DNA of 64,000 bases from Berberis thunbergii (GCA_003290165.1 QNQO01000448.1:682001-746000), one strand, 5' to 3'. Counted from the stretch's first letter, positions 12,919 to 24,789 are shown. Notes: generated by a model not told the origin, from the letters alone. Made by a program: numbers and translations.

Positions 12919-13486
12919 TGATGCGTCCAAAAATACCCTCTTGTGAGTTTGACCTGCAAAATAATTGTTAGGCTGCCAGGGACCACCTCCTTGGTGGCCG
13001 AAGGCACTCCGATACTTAAGTCAACAACTTTGTCGGAAAAAGGAAAAAAAAATCTGCACAAAACTTAATTAAAGTTGCATACTTGTGTCGAACGTTCCAT
13101 TTACCTTTTATAATGGTTGCGGTTAATTCTCTGTGTGACTTAAGCTTGTGTGGCGCAACGAAATGAGATGTTTCCTGTAACAGTCTCATCCTTAATGGAG
13201 ATGCATCCGTGGAAGCGTTACTCAATCCACGATTTTTTTGTGCAACATTCCTCTTATTTATGGGAGAACTCATGTCGGACCTGGATTTGGGCTCTGATTC
13301 ATTCAAGCCTTGATTCAGGCCCTATTTACATCTCTTCATTGGCGGGCCTTGTTTGGGCCTTTGTAATTGGCTTTATTCTTTTTGGACTTTATGAGCTGGC
13401 CAAATAGGTTGGACGTTTTATCCTCGTGATGAGTCACTATGCCACATGTATGGTCGTGATGATTGGTATATTTTGATGTATTATCA
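12919..13486 (-). repeat. 3' LTR of the Tat-like element
   Basis: Begins tgatgcgtcc and ends gtattatca. It shares blocks such as ggtggccgaaggcactccgat and gagtttgacct with the other LTR at 19844. Right after it the minus strand has the purine tract aaggggggag (13491-13500), a good polypurine tract next to the LTR. Confidence 0.85.
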
Positions 13487-14150
13487 GCTACTCCCCCCTT
13501 AGTTAGTGGGTATGTTCACGTATCCACTAATTGTGTGATGATTGGTATTTCGATTGCACTTTTGCACTGAGCTTAATGTTGTTAATAACTTTCAGTCGAT
13601 TGATCATCATGATTACTTCATTTTCTGTTCATTTTCGCAAATATTTTCAGGGAATTTAGTACGCCATTATATCTCGCATGTCGCTCTATGAGCTGCCTTT
13701 TCGTTGCTTGGTTGTATAAAGGGTGTTGTGACTACTTTGCTTCCTCATTTACGCCATATTTGCTATTAGTGTTATTTCTTCTTTCCTATTGTTTTTTCAT
13801 CTTTTCTTGCCTATTCCTGATGTCTGCTGGTGACCTATTGGACGGTGAGCAGCTTGCTACCTGTGAGGTTCATTTTCCCAAAGAAGGCTTCTCAAGCTAC
13901 CTTAGATAGTGTTTGTTCCAACTACACTTTGCCTTCTGACCTTGAGATCATTTTTCCTCATGAAAATGACAGTCATTGTCGTCTGATGAAGTGGTATATT
14001 GCACTTTACCCTCGTATGTTCCATGACGATTTTCGGTTTCCAGTTTTGGAACTATTCTGGTCTTAATTATCTAGATTTTTTGGGTATTCCTCCTGCTCAG
14101 ATGGGCTCATTTGGTTGGAGGATTATGGTTTTTACATATGCCAGGGCCAT

Positions 14151-14292
14151 CATTTCTTGTATTTCTTTATGTGCTAGAATCTTGCATTCTTTAGTGGGGT
14201 TTAGCATGAAATCCAATCGCACATTTCTTGTATTTCTTTATGTGCTACAATCTTGCATTCTTTAGTGGGGTTTAGCATGAAATCCAATCGCA
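14151..14292. repeat. 71-bp tandem duplication inside the antisense ORF
   Basis: The block from catttcttgtatttc to caatcgca is repeated head to tail at 14151 and 14222. The copies are almost identical (one mismatch seen, tagaatc against tacaatc), so this is a recent duplication. A 71-bp period shifts the reading frame. Confidence 0.9.
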
Positions 14293-15628
14293 CATGTTTC
14301 CTTCATTCCCTGCATGTTTTGGCAACCTTAATGATGATATCAGGGGTTGATCACAGGATTGGTTTTATGTGTCTGTCGACTCTGGCTACTTCAATTTATG
14401 GGGTCTGAAGATAGTAAGGTCTTTTTGAGTTCCTATCAAGCGACAAAATCTGCAATTAACTGCTGAATAATAGGTTATCAACAAGCGTTTCCTACATCTT
14501 TTCGTAGTTTCTTTGGACACCTATCTTACTAATGATATGGTGAGGCGCAATGGTTTATACAGCATTAATGAAGCCGAGCGGGCTCTGCTAACCGAGAGGC
14601 AAGCTGCGGAGATTGATGCTCGTGCTGTCGTTGTTGAAGGTGATAACATTGTCGTTGATTGGAAAGTTAGCTCAGATGTTACGAATCTCAATGCTCCTGT
14701 TAGTGGTGCTACCGACCCGTATTTCAGGAAGAGAAAAGTACTGAGGCCTGTTAGTCCATCGAAGTAGTTGTTTCTGAGTTCTGACAGTGTTTCGAAAAAG
14801 AACGACTCATTAACTCTGTTCGTCATACTTCTCTTTACTTGGGTTTTGTTGGTAGAGAACCTTCAAGGGAAGACCGTTGCTCTCTGCAATAGGCGGAAGA
14901 TATGAAGTTGGCATTAGAGAGGAGTGAGAAAGATACCATTCACCCGCTGGACTATGGCAAAAAGTGACTCATCTCTGCTTATGGTGGCCTTGATGCTGCT
15001 AAGTGTTCTAATGAGGACGTTCGGTCCTTAGACGACAATATGCTCCAGTTGGTTCTCCAGTCTAAGGAGCTTGGTGATCTAAGGAGCTTGGCGGTCTAAG
15101 GAGCTTGTCGTTGTCTAGTCTAAAGAGCTTGGCGGTCTTGATTGAGTTTCTGAGACGCAGTGTTTTCATTCTTCTCCCCTTCCTGTTGATGATGGGGTGG
15201 AGGTCCCGCCTTCTAAAACTTGTTTGAGCTCTTCTGCTCTTATTAGGACCACCACTCGTTTTGTTTTTGTTGCACAACGAGAGGGTGAGAATGATTCATC
15301 TGTCATTCCTTTTTCTTTCCTAGCTATGGATGGTGGTTCCTCCATACTACTGGATCCTCGCGTTCTTCATTCGCGGATAAGTTGGAAGGAACCTACTCCT
15401 GAAGAGATTCAGGTCAAATTGGATGGGAAAATTTTCTGATTTTTCCAGCTTGGCATGCAGGACGGTGTGTGTAACCTAATTAATGAATGGTATAGACGGT
15501 TGGTGGATAGGACTTTGATGCATGTGCTGGATCCGAGCTTTCATCTTGACGATGGTCTTTATCAATACGACGCGTTAAAAGTGTGATGTTTAGAGTGGAT
15601 CAAAGCGGTTGGGGTTGCTCTAGCTTCA

Positions 15629-16150
15629 TTGGCTAAGGTGGAGGGTGTGCGGGATCATTCTGCGATCATGCTTGAATCTTTAAAAGTTGAATTAGACAGT
15701 GTTCATGCGCATTTGCATGATGTGGAAAAAGAGTTGTCCGTCAAGAAGGCACTTCATGATGAGGCCACGCGTGCCTTTATAGATCACTCTAAAAATCACG
15801 ACATTGTCGAAAAAAGGGTGGAACAATTACTGGCTTCGATTGATGAAGTCAAGGTTGATTCCTACGCGATGTTCAATACTGTTGAGGGCCAACTTATTGC
15901 GGCCAGGAGTGAGCTTGCTACTGTTAAGGATAGGCTTCGTGTTATGGAGGTGGTGGATTGGCAGTGGGTTGTCGACGGCCGGAATGAGCTTTTGGATTAT
16001 ATTGAAGGTCTTAGTGTTGATTTGTCTCAATACCGTCATCTAGTCTATCAGACTTTCGAGGATGAAAAGGGTGTTGAAGACCTTCCGGGTGACCCAATGG
16101 CTGAAGAGCCGCAACTTTTTCCTCTTGAAGAGAGAATCCATGTGATCTGA
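15629..16150 (+). CDS. Coiled-coil segment of the antisense ORF, 173 codons open
   Basis: This is the longest intact part of the antisense ORF. It is rich in Glu, Lys, Leu and Ala with heptad spacing (VEKELSVKKALHDEATRAF, VEKRVEQLLASIDEVK, LIAARSELATVKDRLRVM), predicting a long coiled coil from about residue 10 to 115. It ends in an acidic tail (GVEDLPGDPMAEEPQLFPLEE). The first Met may be internal, since upstream sequence in a shifted frame (near 15440-15600) also looks coding. Such coiled coils are usual at the C-terminus of this extra-ORF family. It is probably the 3' exon or end of the broken ORF, not an independent gene. Confidence 0.5.
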   Translation: MAKVEGVRDHSAIMLESLKVELDSVHAHLHDVEKELSVKKALHDEATRAFIDHSKNHDIVEKRVEQLLASIDEVKVDSYAMFNTVEGQLIAARSELATVKDRLRVMEVVDWQWVVDGRNELLDYIEGLSVDLSQYRHLVYQTFEDEKGVEDLPGDPMAEEPQLFPLEERIHVI

Positions 16151-16599
16151 CTACTCCTCTTCCTGCAGATGGTATCGTTGAAGATGTCATAGATCTTTCC
16201 CCTTAATTTTCTGTTGTTACCTTCAAATGTAATAGAATATATTTTGAATGAAGGACAACAATTTTCTCCTTTGTTTTTCTTCTTGTTGACTTCATTCGTC
16301 CATTGTTGTCTGAATGATTTGTATTCGAGCTTTGATTTTTACAGCTATATCCTTGGCAATCTTTTGCAGGTTTGAATTTTCCTAGGCTTTAGTATGTATG
16401 TCTCAACCTTGTGTTTGTCGTCTCAGAGTTTTTATGAAAAATTGTTTTGTTTGCTTTCCTTATACTTTTTTGATCTAGTATGTTAGTTACAAGGCTCTCT
16501 TAGGCTGTGCTGACTTGTTCCTTCATTATTTGCTCTGTTTGTCTAATAAAAACGGAATATGTCTCCTTCGAGTTGGTTTGATGACTTGGTTGTCTTGAA

Positions 16600-17690
16600 G
16601 TTTCTTATACTTTGTTGAATCGTTTGCTCAACCTTTACTTTGTTAACTTGACGTTTCAATCAGTTCGAATTTGTTTTTACTTGTTTCGTTCAGCTTCAAC
16701 CTTGTTAACTCAACGTCTCAGTCGACTCAAATTTGTTTACTTTGGTTTCTTTGGTTCAACACTCTACTTGACCCGGAGTTGTTTTACTTAGTTGACTCGC
16801 TCGCTCAACTTTTACTTCGTTGATTCGACGTCTCAGTCGACTCAAAGTTTTTGTGTTAAGTTGACTCATTCATTTACTTTGGCTTCGTTGGTTCAATGCT
16901 CTAGTTGACCTGGAGTTGTTTTACTTAGTTGACTCGTTCGCTCAACTTTTACTTCATTAACTCGACGTCTCAATTGACCCGAAGTTTTTGTGTTAAGTTG
17001 ACTCATTCATCCACTTTGTCTTTGTTGGTTCGACGCTCTGGTCGACCCAAACTCATTTTACTTAAATGAGTCGTTCGTCCAACTTTTACTTCGTTAACTC
17101 GATGTTTCAGTCGACTCGAAGATTTTGTGTAATGCTGATCGTTCATCCACTTTGCCTTCGTTGGTTCGACGCTCTAGTCGACCCGAAGTCTTTTTACTTA
17201 GGTGAATCGTTCATCCAACTTTTACTTCGTTAATTCGAAGTCTCAGTCGACTTGAAGTTTTTGTGTTAAGTTGATTCATTCGTCCACTTTGGCTTCGTTG
17301 GTTTGATGCTCTAGTCGACCCACAGTCATTTTACTTAGTTGACTCGTTTATCCAACTTTTACTTCGTTAACTCGACATCTCAGTCGACATGAAGTTTTTG
17401 TGTTAAGTTGACTCATTCGTCCACTTTGGCTTCGTTGGTTCGACGCTCTAGTTGACCCGAAGTCGTTGTACTTAGTTGACTTGTTCGTCCAACTTTTACT
17501 TCGTTAACTCGACATCTCAGTCGACTTGAAGTTTTTGGGTTAAGTTGACTCAATCGTCCACTTTGGCTTTGTTGGTTCAACGCTCTAGTCAACCCAAAGT
17601 TGTTTTACTTGGTTGATTTGTTCGTCCAACTTTTACTTCGTGAACTCGACTTGAAGTTTTTGTGTTAAGTTGACTTGTTCATCCTATTTT
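16600..17690. repeat. 137-bp tandem array, about eight copies, each a dimer of ~68 bp
   Basis: The block caacttttacttcgttaac starts at 16806, 16943, 17080, 17216, 17353, 17490 and 17627, a period of 137 bp (one 136). Each unit contains two related halves, one with ctcgacgtctcagtcgact and one with ttcgacgctctagtcgac, so the basic monomer is about 68 bp. The ends are more decayed. It sits between gag and the antisense ORF, the 3' untranslated position where Tat elements often carry tandem repeats. Confidence 0.95.
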
Positions 17691-18639
17691 TACTTTGTTG
17701 GTTGATCAGACCAGAAGTTTATTGTATATATCATACTTGCGTCCTGATTCCTTATGGATTTATACGCTGATTGTTTTGCATAGCTTTGATTTGAAGTTGT
17801 TCGCTTTCATGGGATATTGATTCCGAAATTGAAACTTTATTGATTCCCCTATTTGGATATATTGACTATTTTTAGCGGTTGTTTTTTCTGGAACAGTTAC
17901 GTTACATTGTGGTGCAATTTTTCTTTTGTCATTGCGTGGCTATCCATGCGTTGGTGATTCATGCCTTTGTTGCTCTTTCTTGTTTAATTTATGACCTCCT
18001 TTGTTTGGCCCGTTATTGTTGTTCATTTGGCATCGCTTGTTGAGGCTTGATAGAATTTTTTGTTGCTAATTCCTTTGTAAGTAACTTTGGTTGGATTTGT
18101 AGCTGCTGGTAGAGTCCCCGAGTCGTCAGTGCAACCGTCTTCAGGGTGTTGATCTTTCCGCTTTGACATAGGTTTGCTCGAGTGGGAGATGCTTATTTGC
18201 TATGGTAAATGTAATGTAGAACCTATATCAGTTCCTGGGATCATTCTTTTGATCCTGTGGTGGTGGAATCTTTTCTTTTCTTTTCCTTTGAATTACTTGT
18301 CTAGTATTCTGATGAATTCATCGAGCCGTCTTCTTCGGACCCAATGCACGATTTCTTATTTAAACTTGTAGCAGTCTTTGGTATCATGTCTGTGATCCTT
18401 GTGAAATGAGCAGTACCTGCTTTTGTCTCATCCTTCTAGGTCTCCTCTCATCCTGTGTAGCCAGTTGACGTTCTCCCAATTCGCCACGTGTTTCAAGATG
18501 TTGATCCGACTTGTCTTTAAGGTTGTGTATGGTTTGTACTCCTTTTTCATTACACTGGTTATCCGCTCATGACAAGGTCGTGCTGATTGCGACTTCCTAG
18601 AGTCCCACTGGTTGGACTCAATTCTTCTGTTGTTTTGAT

Positions 18640-19740
18640 GTTTCTTTGAATGCTTGTTATCTTCCCGTGGTCCGTCATCTCACATTTTTTCTTCTTTCCT
18701 TTCCCGTTTCCTCGAATGGTTTTTTATTTCCTGTTGATTCTTCCTCATTGCAGCTTTCATCTCTTCAAGAGAGATGTGTTTCTGTGATGTTTTCAGCAGG
18801 ACCGCCATGCCTTTCAGAGGCTCCAGGTTAAGGGCATCAAAGAAGGGACCTCTCTTCAGTCCGACGGTGAAAGTTGCAGCAGCTATGCCGTCGCTACATC
18901 CATCAATCATTGTCAATTCGCCCGTAAAGTGAGTGAGTGACATATTCCCGTATTGTTTCTTCTTGCTTCTATCTAATGTGCAGGAGGTAGTGGGGTGTTT
19001 TCCTCATCCACTGGTTCCCAATGAATCTGGTGATAAAAGCTGTGGCTAAAGCTTGGAAAGAGTCTACGACCACGGTTGTAAGCTATTGAACCAATTCATC
19101 GATGTGGAAGTGTGGTTGGTCGGGAATGTTCTGCATAGGATCGACTCTGTGGTTTATTTTAGTGCCATCATGTGGTGGAAATGTCTTAGGTGATTTGTTG
19201 GATCGGTGGTACTATCATACACTTTGAACTTTGGTGGAGTGAACTTTTTTGGCATTGCCTTTTTCATGAGTACGCCGGATAATGGCAGTTTGGCTAACTT
19301 GTACAGTATGTTGGGATCTAAACGAGATTTCAGCAAGTGTTCCACTACACTATGAAGTCTTGTCTTGGGGTTGCTCGCTGCTTTAGAAGTTTCCCTGTTG
19401 GGGTTCTGCTAGGGCTTTGTCGCTTCCTTGAGTTCGATCGACATAATTTTGTTGGAGCGCTGCCTGAACAGGGTCAGCTGGCTGAATGTGCTCCTTGGTG
19501 ATTTTCTCCAGCATCTTTGTCATGTAACTCATCTGGGCCATTAATAAGTCTACCCGAGGATCTGTGGCAGTGTCGCCGGATGTTTGGGTTGTTTGGGCTA
19601 TTGCATGTTGTGGATCTGCATTTTCGGGTGCTACTATGATCCAGGCTGTTTTTCTTCGCGAGCTGTCAGTGATGCATTGTTGCAACAGGTAAGTTGTTGT
19701 GATCATCACTAGGTTGAGGATCTGCAGAATGTGTCATTTG
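18640..19740 (-). pseudogene. Tat-like gag (broken)
   Basis: Three minus-strand segments read as successive parts of a plant gypsy gag. 19709-19383 is the N-terminal linker with DPRVDLLMAQMSYMTKML. 19345-19154 carries LPKKFTPPKFxxYD-type sequence (MPKKFTPPKFKVYDSTTDP) and HLRHFHHMMALK, the start of the retrotransposon gag domain. 18943-18680 reads IAAATFTVGLKRGPFFDALN and PLKGMAVLLKTSQKHISLEE, its C-terminal half. The segment between 19154 and 18943 is frameshifted. Gag would package element RNA. No protease or RT follows it on the minus strand; the sequence passes into the tandem array instead. Confidence 0.75.
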
Positions 19741-19821
19741 CTCTGACGGCTTGTTGACATTTCATCAGGTTATGGTGAGTTTTTTCATTGTGGATTTTGT
19801 TTTTAGAAAGGAAACTCATTG

Positions 19822-19843
19822 TTTCCCACGGACAGCGCCAAAC
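19822..19843 (-). promoter_or_regulatory. tRNA primer-binding site of the Tat-like element
   Basis: The minus strand directly after the 5' LTR reads GTTTGGCGCTGTCCGTGGG. It closely resembles the TTTGGCGCCGTCTGTGGG sequence that follows the 5' LTR in many Tat-type plant elements, where reverse transcription is primed. It fixes the element's direction as minus. Confidence 0.75.
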
Positions 19844-20375
19844 TAATGCGTCTAAAAATCTTCTTCCTGTGAGTTTGACCTACAAAATAGTTGTTCTGCC
19901 AAGGACCAACTTTTTGGTGGTCGAAGGCACTCTGATGCTTATGTCAGCAACTCGGTTGGAAGAAGAAAGTAAATCTGGACAAAACTCAGTTAAAGTTGAA
20001 TACATATGTCAAACGTTCCCTTTACCTTTTATAATGGTCGCGGTTAATTCTCTGTGTGACTTAAGCATGTGAGGCGCAACGAAATGAAATGTTTCTTGTA
20101 ACAATCTTTTCCTTAATGGAGATGCGTCCGCGGAAGCGTAACTCTCTCCATGACTCTTTTGGTAGAACATTCCTCTTTTTATGAGACAACTTGTGTCGGG
20201 CTTGGATTCGGGCCCTGTTTACGTCTCCTCATTGGCGGACCTTATTTGGGTCTCTATAATTTTATTCTTTTTGGGCTTTATGAGTTGGCTCAATAGGCTG
20301 GACGCTATATCCTTGTGATGAGTCTCTATGCCACGTGTACGGCCGTGATGATTGGTCTATTTTGATGTATCATCA
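19844..20375 (-). repeat. 5' LTR of the Tat-like element
   Basis: Begins taatgcgtct, a decayed TG end, and ends gatgtatcatca. It is homologous throughout to 12919-13486 with scattered substitutions and small deletions. The shared block gccacgtgtacggc and others also recur in the LTR at 36098-36678, so the three belong to related elements. Confidence 0.85.
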
Positions 20376-20990
20376 TAATTGATTGAGGATTATAGATGAA
20401 GTTTTAATCGTTATTATAGTGCAAATTATATAGGAAATTATATGACTAGTTATCGTTAATATATCATTATAACTTTAACTTACTATTGAAATTCCTAGAT
20501 ATAAGTAAAATGCATTTATTTACATTTTATAAAAATATCTTATGATTTTATATTACGTTCGCAAATAACTCGCTTTTCGCTTAAAGTAGTAAGAAGTGTC
20601 CTCGCATCACCTTGGCTTCAACGCTTTGACCACCTTGGAAGTAATAATGCTATTAAAAAAATTGCAAAATTTGTGAGTGTTTACTTTGTTTTTCCATAGT
20701 TCAAAAAAATATAAATCATCTGAAAAATTCTTTTTAACTTGTTTTTTGTTGATGAGTTGGTTGTTGTTGTTGGACCGTTAGATCGTCTTGCCTAATTTTT
20801 GTATGAATATTAGTCTATTTGCCTATTTGAAATTTCAAGAAAAAATAAATATTAAATTCTACATAAATTCTTAAAAATTAATTATTATAATACTAGCTTC
20901 CCCTGCCCACAATCAAGAGGTTAATAAAGTGTTTAGAGGGTTGTTAAATAATTTCGACGAATAATCTATTTATAACTATTGAATTCTTGG
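20376..20990. other. AT-rich non-coding stretch
   Basis: No coding or element signal was recognised. Confidence 0.6.
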
Positions 20991-21029
20991 GGGTGTAGCA
21001 CTCTTGTATTGGCGAGCAGATGCAGGCAG

Positions 21030-21190
21030 ACTACACTGAGTGGGCGAGGAAAGGTTGGCAGGCTACCTAGGTGTTATAGTTTCACATCGCCTCACCCAAG
21101 TGAGTGAGCTATTTCTGTGTGAGTTTATGTCACCTTAGTATGACACGTTTTAAAGCAGTGATAGTGGTTAGGTGTAATAGCCACCTATTT
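21030..21190 (+). repeat. LTR-like fragment related to 25085-25225
   Basis: Contains ctacctaggtgttatagt, a block ending in cacatcgc, and tatgacacgttttaaag...gagtggttagg-type sequence that recurs at 25115-25215 in the same direction. It looks like a truncated copy of the same short LTR-type repeat. Confidence 0.6.
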
Positions 21191-21683
21191 ACATAAATAT
21201 ATATATACTATTTATTTATTAATTTGTAATGTATTTATAATTTTGTATATACTATGTAAAACCTTGTTTAATTTGTAGTGGATAAAAAAGGTAGAAGTGT
21301 GGATGTGTTTAGCAAATTATTAGTAAATCCAATATGGGTTATATTTGATTATAACATGATTTTGAGCCTTATTTGATTAGAATGTAATTTTGGCTTTGTT
21401 TGGTTATAGCATGGTTTTTGGGCTATTTTTATTTTGGAACTTTGTCATGATTTCACCAGGATTGATTTTGAGTTGGGTTTTTGCAAAATAAAGAGAGGGG
21501 GGGAAATAGTGAAATAAGAGAAATTTCTTTCTCTCATTCTTTGATCCGTACAATGCAACAACGGAAAAGAAAATAGAGAATGAAATATAAGAGAAAGGGA
21601 AAGTACAAGAGAAGAGAGAAATCGAGAGAGGGAAGAGAGAGAGGGGTTTTCATCAAACAAATCGAAAGATACATGCTTAAAGA

Positions 21684-21851
21684 ATTTTGGTCCGCGTCTC
21701 GCAATATTCGTATCTGAATCCGATCTCGCAAGTTAGTCTTCTCTCTCTGAAGCCTGATGTCTTGAAATTTTTGGTCCACGTCTCGCAATATTCGCATCTG
21801 AATCCGATCACAAGTGAGTCTTTTCTCTTTGAACCCTGATGTCTTGAAAAT
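21684..21851. repeat. 84-bp tandem duplication
   Basis: ttggtccgcgtctcgcaatattcg (from 21687) and its copy (from 21771) begin two tandem units, each ending in cctgatgtcttgaaa. The period is 84 bp with a few differences. The surrounding purine-rich then T-rich sequence (21480-22450) resembles a plant 5' leader and intron, but no gene was recognised behind it. Confidence 0.85.
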
Positions 21852-22750
21852 TTTGGTTTGTTGGGTGTTTTGTGTTCAGATCTGAGTAATTATTTTGATC
21901 GATAGTATTGGATTTATAGACGGTTAGAGGAAACCTAGCAGTAGTCATAGCTATGGTCTTATTGTTTTGTGTGAATTTAAAATGTTGGGTTTGTTGGTTA
22001 GATCTAAAAATTGTGCGTATTCCCCGTTCTCCTATCTTTCTGTTTTGTGTGCTTTACAATTAAGAACAACTGAAGCATTTTTTTTTCTTTTTTAGTTGTT
22101 GAGTTCAAAACGATCTAATGGTCTCTTCATGTTCTTTCTCATATATGTTCCAGATAATACATTGCTCTTCATGTCCCAGAATTTTGGGTTTATTTTTTTT
22201 AGTTCCATTACAGACCATCTAATCATCTAGTTGTTGTTGGGTCATGTTTTCATCTCTGTAGGGGCAGATTTCTTTGGTTGTTTTTTATTTATTTCCTGAT
22301 CTGTGGTTTCTTCCTTTTTCTTTTCCCATCTCACTATTGTCTTTAAGAAGTTTTCTCTTACTCTGTTTCATGTTTAGTTTAAGATAACTATTGAAATTCT
22401 TAATAACCTCTTAATAATATTCTAAATTGCTTCATTGTTTTTTTTTTAACTAATAGAAAAACTAAACTTGAACTTGGGTTTCTATGCGTATTCGAAGTTG
22501 CGGGAATACTATTGGCTTTGGTATTGTCTTATACGGTTATACCTATTCAGACACCCAAATCGTTGCAATACTGCTTTAGCTACCAAGCTTTCATCTTTTC
22601 AATACCAATTTGCTTCACTCTAATCCTTTATTTATTTATTTTAATGGAAAATATATATATCAAAATCATTATGCAAAGATGGACTCTGACCAATTTTTGC
22701 ACCTAGTTAACAAAATTTCCACCTACTACTCAGTTTGAGACTTGCATCTC

Positions 22751-23136
22751 TCAATAAAAGAAACCAACAACGTTACCCCCAACATTTTTTCTCCTGGCTT
22801 CCTCATGGTCCACCATTCTAGCAGGTCTGTTCAAGACAATGAAGCCAAACTGTCTTGAAGGGAACAACATTACAGTCGATGGCTCAATGTCTTTGTCACC
22901 AACATCCAACTGAGGACTAATGACACCGCACTGGTTCAACCTGCCATTGAGCACAGCAACAATCTTGCCAAATTTGTGATCATCGATACACTCAATATAA
23001 CCATGCTTCTGCATGACAATCCAAAAACCTGATGATGACCTTAAAAGAAGGCATGTTCATGACCTTGCCTCTTGCCGATTTACTCAGCATTTCACATTTT
23101 TTTGAGAGCATCGTTCAAGACAATGATTCTCACCAT
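22751..23136 (-). pseudogene. RPS15A: Processed pseudogene of cytosolic ribosomal protein S15a (uS8)
   Basis: The minus strand from an ATG at 23136 reads VRIIVLNDALKKM, then in shifted frames the middle of the protein. From 23014 it is open to the stop at 22751: [55 protein letters not shown] and [17 protein letters not shown]. This matches the small-subunit protein uS8 over nearly its full ~130 residues. There are no introns, and there are an early stop plus at least one frameshift before residue 40, so it looks like a reverse-transcribed dead copy. The uS8 protein normally binds 16S/18S rRNA helix 21. No clear poly(A) tail or target duplication was identified. Confidence 0.85.
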
Positions 23137-24780
23137 CTTTCACCTGATGTGCTTCTCTTCCTTGCTCGCAAGCTCCTTTGTCTTTGTCATCTGGAAGCAA
23201 ATTAGTCTAATATTTTGGTTGTTGTTCTACTTGTTCTATCGTCGTTGTCGCAGAATAAATTGAAACTCTATGAGGATGCAGCTGTCATAACAAAACTTTT
23301 TTTACTAAATTTTTACATTACATTCATTTAAGCATACATGCTATTCATCTATATGTGTAAATCTAAACCATTGAAGTATTTATTCTTTGGAAATTTTGTG
23401 AATATGTCATGTGAAAATGATATGATATAATATCAAATACATTTTTACTGAAATAAGATGCATGCATGATAAATTGCGATAACATTTGCAAATGTAGGTT
23501 TTGCTATGTGTTTCACCTTAGAGGTGAAGTTGTTAGTTACATTAAAAATTAATTTGTGAAGATTCATCCATTGATGATATGAACTTGGGTAATAGTATTG
23601 TTATGTAAATTGGTATTTTCATTACTACGTTATGACTTGAAGATTAGACTGTAGACTTGAATTCGCTTGTTATGCAAATTGACTTGCTAAAGAGTCTGAA
23701 TTCTTATATTGAATGGGTTTGACCCTTGCTTTGTTATAGATTTTTTTTTATGACCAACAATGTGTCACTGGATTTGTATTTGAGATTTAGTTGATTTTTA
23801 TGTTTTTTCTACAACTCCGAAAAAAATTAAAAGAAAAAAAAGAATGAAAAAATATGACTTTAGTATATAGACTTGCTTGTATATTTGGTATATAATTTTA
23901 GTATGCCTACTTGCTTGCATACTGGGTATGTCGTTCCATGTGAGTTTAGATATACATATAGTGATATATAGTTGTCATGGATCGAACTTTAGATGAGATA
24001 ACATATCCCTCGATGTGACACCTCATTTCCATGAGGTATGTTCAGCACATGAGGGTAGTGCGATTGTGGAAAACAAAAGAATTTTTTGTATATATGTAAG
24101 ATTACTTGAAGGGGAGAAATAATGAGCATTGATCATTTAATAAGAACTACATGTCTTCCTTAAGGAAAAATGTGTGTTTGTTGATATTTTAATAAGGGTT
24201 CATTATGAATATGATTTGTGTTATGTTCAAAGTAAATTGCATTTTGAAATTACACTTGTTTGTTTCTAACAATTTCGTGTAGGCTGGCAAGTCTACAAAC
24301 GTTTATCCAGATTAGACTTGCCATGGTCAACCTTCACACCGTAAGTATAGATAAAATAAATATTTACTTTAAGTATGTTAGAACTTATTAGTATGACACT
24401 TTTTCGTCGTAGAGGAACTGCATGCTTTGAGTTGTTGGTTTCTTATGTATATAATTGATATAACTTATTTGATTTATTAGAGTTGAAGATTACTCATACC
24501 AGCTACCTCACTGACTAAAGCGAGCTTTTGTTTCTTTGATACATTCTTATTGGAATGTAACCAATTAACCTATCTCGAGCTAGAGAGTTTTTGGGGCGGC
24601 ATTGTTGGAGGTTTACTTGTCGGGCAAACATCTCCAAAGAATTTCCTGATTAGATTTTTGTCTACTTCAATTTTTTTTATATTTTTATATTTTTTATTTT
24701 ATTTTTTATTTTTATGAATGTTCATGTTATTAAATTTTCACATCACAAATTTGGGAGAAACGGATAATCCTACATGGATA
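23137..24780. other. Non-coding stretch, unassigned
   Basis: AT-rich sequence with no recognisable gene or element ends. It may partly belong to the LTR-like unit that follows. Confidence 0.5.
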
Positions 24781-24789
24781 TAAGGAATT

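Larger units (their letters stand above)
13688..16205 (+). pseudogene. Antisense ORF of the Tat-like element (gypsy-type 'Transposase_28'-like, broken)
   Basis: Plus-strand coding fragments opposite to gag fill 2.5 kb next to the 3' LTR. Near 13905-14135 they read LPSDLEIIFPHENDS, FPVLELFW and LDFLGIPPAQMGSFGWRIMVF. The FLGIPPAQ...GWRI pattern is that of plant proteins filed as putative gypsy-type transposon domain (Pfam PF04195), an extra ORF of Tat elements, not a true transposase. Downstream come 14513-14767 (INEAERALLTERQAAEID) and a coiled-coil segment at 15629-16150. Frameshifts and a 71-bp duplication break the frame. A polyadenylation-like aatgtaatagaa lies near 16227. Function of this ORF class is unknown. 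Confidence 0.6.
12919..20375 (-). mobile_element. Non-autonomous Tat-like Ty3/gypsy element with antisense ORF and tandem array
   Basis: Two LTRs (12919-13486 and 19844-20375) start TG/TA and end CA. They are flanked by GAATT on the left and TAATT on the right, a 4/5 match to a 5-bp target duplication. Read on the minus strand the order is: 5' LTR, primer-binding site, gag (19740 to 18640), no protease, RT or integrase, a 137-bp tandem array, a long ORF region in the opposite direction, a polypurine tract, and the 3' LTR. An extra antisense ORF and 3' tandem repeats are described for the Tat lineage (Grande, Ogre, Retand relatives). Lack of pol makes this a 7.5-kb element dependent on helpers. 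Confidence 0.8.
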
